Positions 59,733-64,000 of a stretch of 64,000 nt of DNA are shown piece after piece. The position numbers and the translations under genes were made by a program. The notes under the pieces are model-generated. The model was not told where the DNA came from. It searched no databases and was given only the letters and a program-made list of their open reading frames with translations. The stretch lies in the NCBI GenBank assembly GCA_021775595.1, contig JAJFHN010000098.1, positions 1 through 64,000 of the forward strand, in the 5' to 3' direction. The DNA is from Hyphomicrobiales bacterium. GTDB lineage: Bacteria > Pseudomonadota > Alphaproteobacteria > Rhizobiales > Methyloligellaceae. Each line of letters opens with the position of its first letter. Positions within the stretch are counted from its first letter, which is position 1.

Positions 59733-60131
59733 CTACTGGCTATCGGAGAATTGCTTCAGATAGGCAATGACGTTCACGCGATCCTCGTCTTTGCGCAGAC
59801 CGGCGAAGGCCATCTTGCCTTTGGGCACCAAATCACGCGGCTTCTTGAGATATTTATCGAGGTTCTCGTCGTTCCAGACCAAACCATTCTCACCGGCTTC
59901 TTTCATGGCTGCGGAATATTTGAAATCCCCGCGAGAACCGGCCTTTGCGCCGACGATATTGTTGAGTTCCGGGCCGACCTTATTCTTGGCGCCCTCGCCG
60001 ACGGCATGGCAAGCCTGGCATTTCTTGAAGACCTTTTTACCATTTTCGGCGTCTGGGTCATCGGCCAAAGCCGGACCGGCAAACGCCAGGGCGGAAATCA
60101 TCGCTAAGGTGATGGCGGATCGTCTCGTCAT
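59733..60131 (-). CDS. Periplasmic cytochrome c (class I, c2/c550-like)
   Basis: A 132-residue protein: a signal peptide (SAITLAMISALAFAGPALA), heme site KKCQACHAVG (CxxCH), a VGPELNNIVG turn, and the axial Met in LVPKGKMAFAGLRK. The length, an insertion-free body and the MAFAGL ligand region match cytochrome c2/c550 of alphaproteobacteria. It carries electrons in the periplasm. It sits 26 bp upstream of lutA on the same strand and divergent to glcD, so it could accept electrons downstream of lactate or glycolate oxidation, but that is position-based inference. Confidence 0.92.
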   Translation of the reverse strand: MTRRSAITLAMISALAFAGPALADDPDAENGKKVFKKCQACHAVGEGAKNKVGPELNNIVGAKAGSRGDFKYSAAMKEAGENGLVWNDENLDKYLKKPRDLVPKGKMAFAGLRKDEDRVNVIAYLKQFSDSQ

Positions 60132-60461
60132 CCTGGGAACTCCTTGTATTCCATGAGCTAAAGTTTGGTGTTCGGTTCAGTCTCACTATCACAAATTCGA
60201 CCGCAGCAGTCAGTCGTGCGATTGCTGGGTTAATGAGCGCTGGCTCATCTAGCAGAAAACCCGTCAATCCGATACGTGAATTCGACGAATTGACAAAACC
60301 TTACGCCGATTATCCTGAACCTCGAATGAACGGTTCAAGCGGTGTGGCATAGCCGCCAAGCCGCCGTTAGACTATGACTGTGCGGCTCGCGATTATGCCG
60401 CGCGCTTGGATTTTAGAGGTTGCGGCTTGACCGCGCCCGCATCGAAACAACGAGCTGCTCA
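60132..60461. other. Divergent promoter region between cytochrome c and glcD
   Basis: About 330 bases without a gene, expected to hold promoters in both directions. A TTGACA at 60290-60295 faces glcD, but the best -10 (TATCCT, 60311) sits at an unfavourable 15-bp spacing, so the assignment is weak. No operator-like palindrome stands out. Confidence 0.4.
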
Positions 60462-61898
60462 ATGGACGCCATTGCCCTTCCCGAGCCAAGGGAAGATATC
60501 ATTGCCCGGCGAGAAGAGATTGTCCGCAAGCTCAAGACGTTGGTCGCGCCCGATTGCGTGATCGACGATGAGACGGGCCGGCGAGCCTATGAGACCGACG
60601 CCCTGACGGCCTATAAGCGATTGCCCCTGGCGGTGGTCCTGCCGAGCAACACGCAGGAGGTCTCGCGTGTGCTGGCCTATTGCAACGAGAACGCAATCAA
60701 AGTGGTTGCACGCGGCGCGGGAACGTCGTTGTGCGGCGGCGCTCTGCCGCAGGAAGACGCCATCGTACTCGGCGTCTCCAAGCTCAATCGCGTGCTACAT
60801 ATCGATTATCAAAACCGCACGGCGCGCGTCGAAGCCGGCATCACAAACATTGCGATCTCCAATGCCGTAGCATCGGCCGGTTTCTTCTACGCGCCAGATC
60901 CTTCCAGTCAAATCGCCTGCACGCTGGCGGGCAACATCGCAATGAATTCCGGCGGCGCCCACTGCCTCAAATACGGCGTGACCACGAACAATGTGCTTGG
61001 CATCAAAATGGTGCTGATGACAGGCGAGGTGATTGAATTCGGCGGTGAGGCGCTCGATGCGCCGACCTATGATCTGCTCGCGCTCATCGTCGGATCGGAA
61101 GGCCAATTCGGAATTGTGACCGAGGCGACGGTACGCATTTTGCCCGCCGCAGAGGCGGCGCGGCCGATGCTGCTTGGATTTGAGACGAGCAAGGCGGCGG
61201 GGGCCTGTGTTGCTGCAATCATCGGGGCTGGCGTCATTCCGGTGGCGATCGAGTTCATGGACCGGCCGGCGATCGAGGTGTGCGACGACTTCTCGAAGGC
61301 AGGCTACCCGCGCGATGTCGAAGCGCTGCTGATCGTCGAAGTCGAGGGGTCCGAATCTGAAATCGAAAATCTGCTCACTCGCATTCAACAGATCGCCAGC
61401 TTCTTCGAGCCCAAAGTGATCCGTGTCAGTCAAAGTGCGGAAGAGAGTGCCGCTATCTGGAAGGGGCGCAAGGCGGCCTTTGGCGCCATGGGCCATATTT
61501 CCGACTACTACTGCATGGACGGCGTCATTCCGTTGCGCAAACTGGCCGACGTGTTGGTTGAGATTTCGCGAATTTGCACCGAGCACTCGTTGCCCGTGGC
61601 CAATATTTTTCACGCCGGCGATGGCAATCTGCATCCGCTTATTCTCTACAACGCCAACGATGCCGAGGAGGCAAGCCGGGCCGAGGCGTGCGGCGCAGAA
61701 ATTCTCAAGCACTGCGTCAAGGTGGGCGGCTGCCTGACCGGCGAACACGGTGTGGGTATCGAAAAGCGCGACCTTATGGGCCTGCAATTCACGAAGATCG
61801 ACTTAGAACAGCAGATGCGCATCAAGTCCGTATTCGACCCCAACTGGTTGCTGAACCCCGCCAAGGTCTTTCCCTTGGACGGCCGCGAGATGCCGTAA
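60462..61898 (+). CDS. glcD: Glycolate oxidase FAD-linked subunit GlcD
   Basis: A 478-residue FAD-binding oxidoreductase (FAD_binding_4 plus C-terminal FAD-oxidase domain): VARGAGTSLCGGALPQEDAIVLGVSKLNRVLHID (FAD loop), NIAMNSGGAHCLKYGVTTNNVLG, and GDGNLHPL with GEHGVGIEKRDLMGLQF. It oxidises glycolate, and often D-lactate, to glyoxylate or pyruvate. ATG 60462 is preferred; a TTG 14 codons earlier follows AGAGG and cannot be excluded. First gene of glcDEF, divergent from the cytochrome c and lutABC. Confidence 0.93.
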   Translation: MDAIALPEPREDIIARREEIVRKLKTLVAPDCVIDDETGRRAYETDALTAYKRLPLAVVLPSNTQEVSRVLAYCNENAIKVVARGAGTSLCGGALPQEDAIVLGVSKLNRVLHIDYQNRTARVEAGITNIAISNAVASAGFFYAPDPSSQIACTLAGNIAMNSGGAHCLKYGVTTNNVLGIKMVLMTGEVIEFGGEALDAPTYDLLALIVGSEGQFGIVTEATVRILPAAEAARPMLLGFETSKAAGACVAAIIGAGVIPVAIEFMDRPAIEVCDDFSKAGYPRDVEALLIVEVEGSESEIENLLTRIQQIASFFEPKVIRVSQSAEESAAIWKGRKAAFGAMGHISDYYCMDGVIPLRKLADVLVEISRICTEHSLPVANIFHAGDGNLHPLILYNANDAEEASRAEACGAEILKHCVKVGGCLTGEHGVGIEKRDLMGLQFTKIDLEQQMRIKSVFDPNWLLNPAKVFPLDGREMP

Positions 61899-61911
61899 AG
61901 AGGGCTTGAGA

Positions 61912-63132
61912 GTGTCTGACATCGTTCACCCGGGCGGCGAATACGAGCTGCACCAGTTCATCGCGCAGGCAGCGGCAGCCGGTACGACGCTGGAGATCGG
62001 CGGCCGCGGATCCAAAAGGGACATCGGCCGGCCCGTCCAAGCCGAAACGGTGGTCAGTACGGCCAGCATGTCAGGCATTACGCTCTATGAGCCAAATGAG
62101 TTGGTGATTTCGGCACGCGCTGGAACGCTGGTGCACATGGTCGAGGCGACCCTGGCGCGAAACAAACAACAGCTGGCCTTCGAGCCGATCGATTTGGGAC
62201 CAGTTATGGGCGAGCCTGAGGGTCAGGGCAGTATTGGGGCGGTGTTTGCTTCCAACCTGTCGGGATCGCGCAGAATTCTGGCTGGTTCCGCCCGGGACCA
62301 TTTTCTCGGCGTGCGCGCGATCAATGGCAAGGGCGAGCTGTTTAAGTCGGGCGGACGCGTTCTGAAAAACGTCACCGGTTACGATTTGACGCGAGGAATA
62401 ACAGGCTCGTGGGGAACGCTCGCGGTGATGAGCGAAGTCACCATGAAAGTGCTGCCAGCGGCCGAGGCGGTCGCCACGCTGGTGTTTGAGGGTTTGACGG
62501 ACGACGTCGCCATCGAAGCGATGTGCGAGGCAATGGCGACGCCTTTTGAAGTCTCCGGCACGCTGCATCTCCAGGGCGAGCTGGTCCCCGCCATGGAGAT
62601 GGATGCATTGGGCAAGCGGGGGCAGGCGGTGACGGCGGTGCGTTTGGAAACGTACGCCGATTCAATCGACGAGCGCGTACGCAAGCTCTCTCGGGCGATC
62701 GCGGAATTTGGCGAACCGAAAATATTGAATGACATCGAGGCGCGCCTGTTTTGGACCAATGCCCGTAAACTGCAATTCCTGCAGGGGACGGCCGGTTCGC
62801 TGTGGCGAATTTCGGTGGCGCCACGCAATGGCGCGCGTCTGGTCGCGGCGATCACGCGGCGGCTCAAATGCCGCACTGCCTATGATTGGTCTGGTGGCTT
62901 GGTCTGGTTGATCGTCGATTCAGGCCGAGACGCTGGCGCGACGGAAGTTCGGCGCTGCGTCGGCGAGATCGGCGGGCACGCAATGCTCATTCGCGCCGAG
63001 CCGGCGATCCGCAGCGCCGTCGACGTTTTTCAAACGCTCGACTCGGGGACAGCGCGGCTCGCGGCCGGCATCAAATCCGCTTTCGACCCGGAAGGCATTC
63101 TCAATCCCGGCCGCATGTACGCGAGTTTGTGA
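61912..63132 (+). CDS. glcE: Glycolate oxidase subunit GlcE
   Basis: A 406-residue second FAD-binding subunit: LEIGGRGSKRDIGRP, GITLYEPNELVISARAGTLVHMVEATLA, GQGSIGAVFASNLSGSRRILAGSARDHFLGVRAINGKGELFKSGGRVLKNVTGYDLTRGITGSWGTLAVMSEVTMKVLP are GlcE hallmarks. It lacks the C-terminal oxidase domain of GlcD. The start is a GTG at 61912 after AGAGGG; a TTG at 61906 is in frame. It follows glcD by 13 bp and precedes glcF by 6 bp. Confidence 0.92.
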   Translation: MSDIVHPGGEYELHQFIAQAAAAGTTLEIGGRGSKRDIGRPVQAETVVSTASMSGITLYEPNELVISARAGTLVHMVEATLARNKQQLAFEPIDLGPVMGEPEGQGSIGAVFASNLSGSRRILAGSARDHFLGVRAINGKGELFKSGGRVLKNVTGYDLTRGITGSWGTLAVMSEVTMKVLPAAEAVATLVFEGLTDDVAIEAMCEAMATPFEVSGTLHLQGELVPAMEMDALGKRGQAVTAVRLETYADSIDERVRKLSRAIAEFGEPKILNDIEARLFWTNARKLQFLQGTAGSLWRISVAPRNGARLVAAITRRLKCRTAYDWSGGLVWLIVDSGRDAGATEVRRCVGEIGGHAMLIRAEPAIRSAVDVFQTLDSGTARLAAGIKSAFDPEGILNPGRMYASL

Positions 63133-63138
63133 GAGGCC

Positions 63139-64000
63139 GTGGAAACCAAATTTACAGCCGAACAGCTCTCCCAGCCGCGCATTGCCGAGGCCGATGCCAT
63201 TTTGCGTAAATGCGTGCATTGCGGACTGTGCACGGCATCGTGTCCGACCTATGTGCTGAGGGGAGATGAGCGCGACAGTCCACGCGGCCGGATCTATTTG
63301 ATCAAGGGCATGCTGGAGAGCAGCGAGGGGGCCGGCAAGGACGTATCGCGCCATGTCGACCGGTGCCTGTCATGCCTGACCTGCATGACAGCCTGCCCCA
63401 GCGGCGTCGATTATATGCATCTGGTGGATTTGGCGCGGGCTCATATCGAAGAGACCGCAAAACGTCCGGCCCGTGAGCGGCTGCTGCGCCAGATGCTGGC
63501 GCGCGTGCTGCCCGATGCGCGCACTTTTCGCCGTGCGATGTGGGCGGGCGTCGCGGCCCAACCCTTCAAGGGTCTGTTGCGCAAGATAGGGCTGGCGGAT
63601 ATCGCGCACATGCTGGATCTTTCGGGCGGCCAGTTGCCGCGTCGCGGGCGTTATGCCGGCGCCGAGACGGTTGCGCCAACGGGTGAACCCAAGGGACGCG
63701 TGGCGCTTCTTGCCGGATGTGTTCAATCCGCGCTGCGGCCGGAAATCACCGACGCCGCGGCGCGTGTTCTTTCGTCGCAAGGCTATGAAGTCACCATGGC
63801 CGAAGGCCAAGGCTGTTGTGGCGCGCTCAACCATCATTTGGGACTGGTCGATGAGGCGGAGGCCCATGCCATGGCCAATGTCGATGCATTTTCGGCCGCC
63901 ATGCGCCACGCGCCGCTTGATGCGATCGTCGTGACGGGGTCGGGATGCGGCACGATGATGAAGGACTACACACATATATTGACGCGTGACCAAGCCTATT
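63139..64000 (+). CDS. glcF: Glycolate oxidase iron-sulfur subunit GlcF (partial, 3' end outside window)
   Basis: The GTG-initiated frame is open for 287 residues to the window edge. It has the GlcF layout: ADAILRKCVHCGLCTASCPTY and CLSCLTCMTACPSGVDY bind two [4Fe-4S] clusters, followed by the conserved RGRIYLIKGML and the first CCG domain (AGCVQSALRP, EGQGCCGALNHHLG). It passes electrons from GlcD/GlcE towards quinone. GAGAGG lies two bases before the GTG, which is unusually close. The missing part would contain the second CCG domain. Confidence 0.93.
   Translation, partial: METKFTAEQLSQPRIAEADAILRKCVHCGLCTASCPTYVLRGDERDSPRGRIYLIKGMLESSEGAGKDVSRHVDRCLSCLTCMTACPSGVDYMHLVDLARAHIEETAKRPARERLLRQMLARVLPDARTFRRAMWAGVAAQPFKGLLRKIGLADIAHMLDLSGGQLPRRGRYAGAETVAPTGEPKGRVALLAGCVQSALRPEITDAAARVLSSQGYEVTMAEGQGCCGALNHHLGLVDEAEAHAMANVDAFSAAMRHAPLDAIVVTGSGCGTMMKDYTHILTRDQAY

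Noticed and set aside
60290-60316. TTGACA/TATCCT pair as the glcD promoter
   Set aside because: A 15-bp spacer is too short for a confident sigma-70 call; only noted in the intergenic entry.

Overview
This 64 kb window comes from a GC-rich (roughly 60% by eye) alphaproteobacterium. The evidence is a tRNA-His without G-1 and with an A73 discriminator (the alphaproteobacterial form), two phasins, XdhC genes beside a molybdopterin-binding/nucleotidyltransferase fusion, a near-perfect Irr-type iron box, and the resemblance of most proteins to Hyphomicrobiales/Rhodospirillales families. No species can be named from sequence alone. I see no insertion sequence, prophage, CRISPR array or rRNA, and no classical DNA-binding transcription factor gene.

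Layout. 1-0.3 kb: end of a Pro/Gly/Arg-rich repeat protein. 0.5-5.3 kb (+): EthD protein, membrane-anchored MutS-like ATPase, split XdhC pair and a MoeA-like/MobA-like fusion, i.e. maturation genes for a molybdenum hydroxylase that is not in view. 5.4-8.5 kb (-): a complete copper membrane monooxygenase operon in A-B-C order (pxmABC type) with all expected copper ligands, behind a perfect FNR/FixK box. 8.9-15.7 kb: an SDR lacking the catalytic Tyr, then an ABC exporter operon (-) ending in phnM-phnN. 16.1-20.9 kb (+): korC-korA-korB, a 2-oxoacid oxidoreductase with its own flavoprotein. 20.9-33 kb (mostly -): aminotransferase, phasin, degenerate receiver, TPR protein, Na+/solute symporter, secreted unknown, orphan binding protein, AsmA protein and succinyl-CoA:3-ketoacid CoA-transferase. 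33.4-37.2 kb: bfd-like gene and bacterioferritin (+), then ferric iron ABC permease and binding protein (-) behind an Irr-type box. 37.4-43.3 kb: PleC/PdhS-like kinase, second phasin with a PhaR-like operator, tRNA-His, and a PAS-GGDEF-EAL protein. 43.8-47.9 kb: malic enzyme, two glycosyltransferases, small secreted protein. 48.0-51.4 kb (-): an operon matching lvaB-lvaA-lvaC-lvaD (4-hydroxyacid catabolism). 51.5-55.9 kb (-): PglF/PglE/PglA-like sugar genes. 56-60.1 kb (-): thioredoxin, lutABC and a cytochrome c. 60.4 kb to the end (+): glcDEF, with glcF running off the window.

How it fits together. The window describes a respiratory heterotroph storing polyhydroxybutyrate (phasins, ScoAB) and using small organic acids (lactate, glycolate, 4-hydroxyacids, amino acids). 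It can probably adapt to low oxygen: the monooxygenase has a class II FNR-type promoter, and KorABC resembles the NADP-linked 2-oxoglutarate enzyme of anaerobic aromatic degraders. The most notable items are the FNR-controlled CuMMO operon, the lva-like operon, and the phnMN genes fused into an exporter operon. All family calls rest on reading motifs and architecture; no database search was run.
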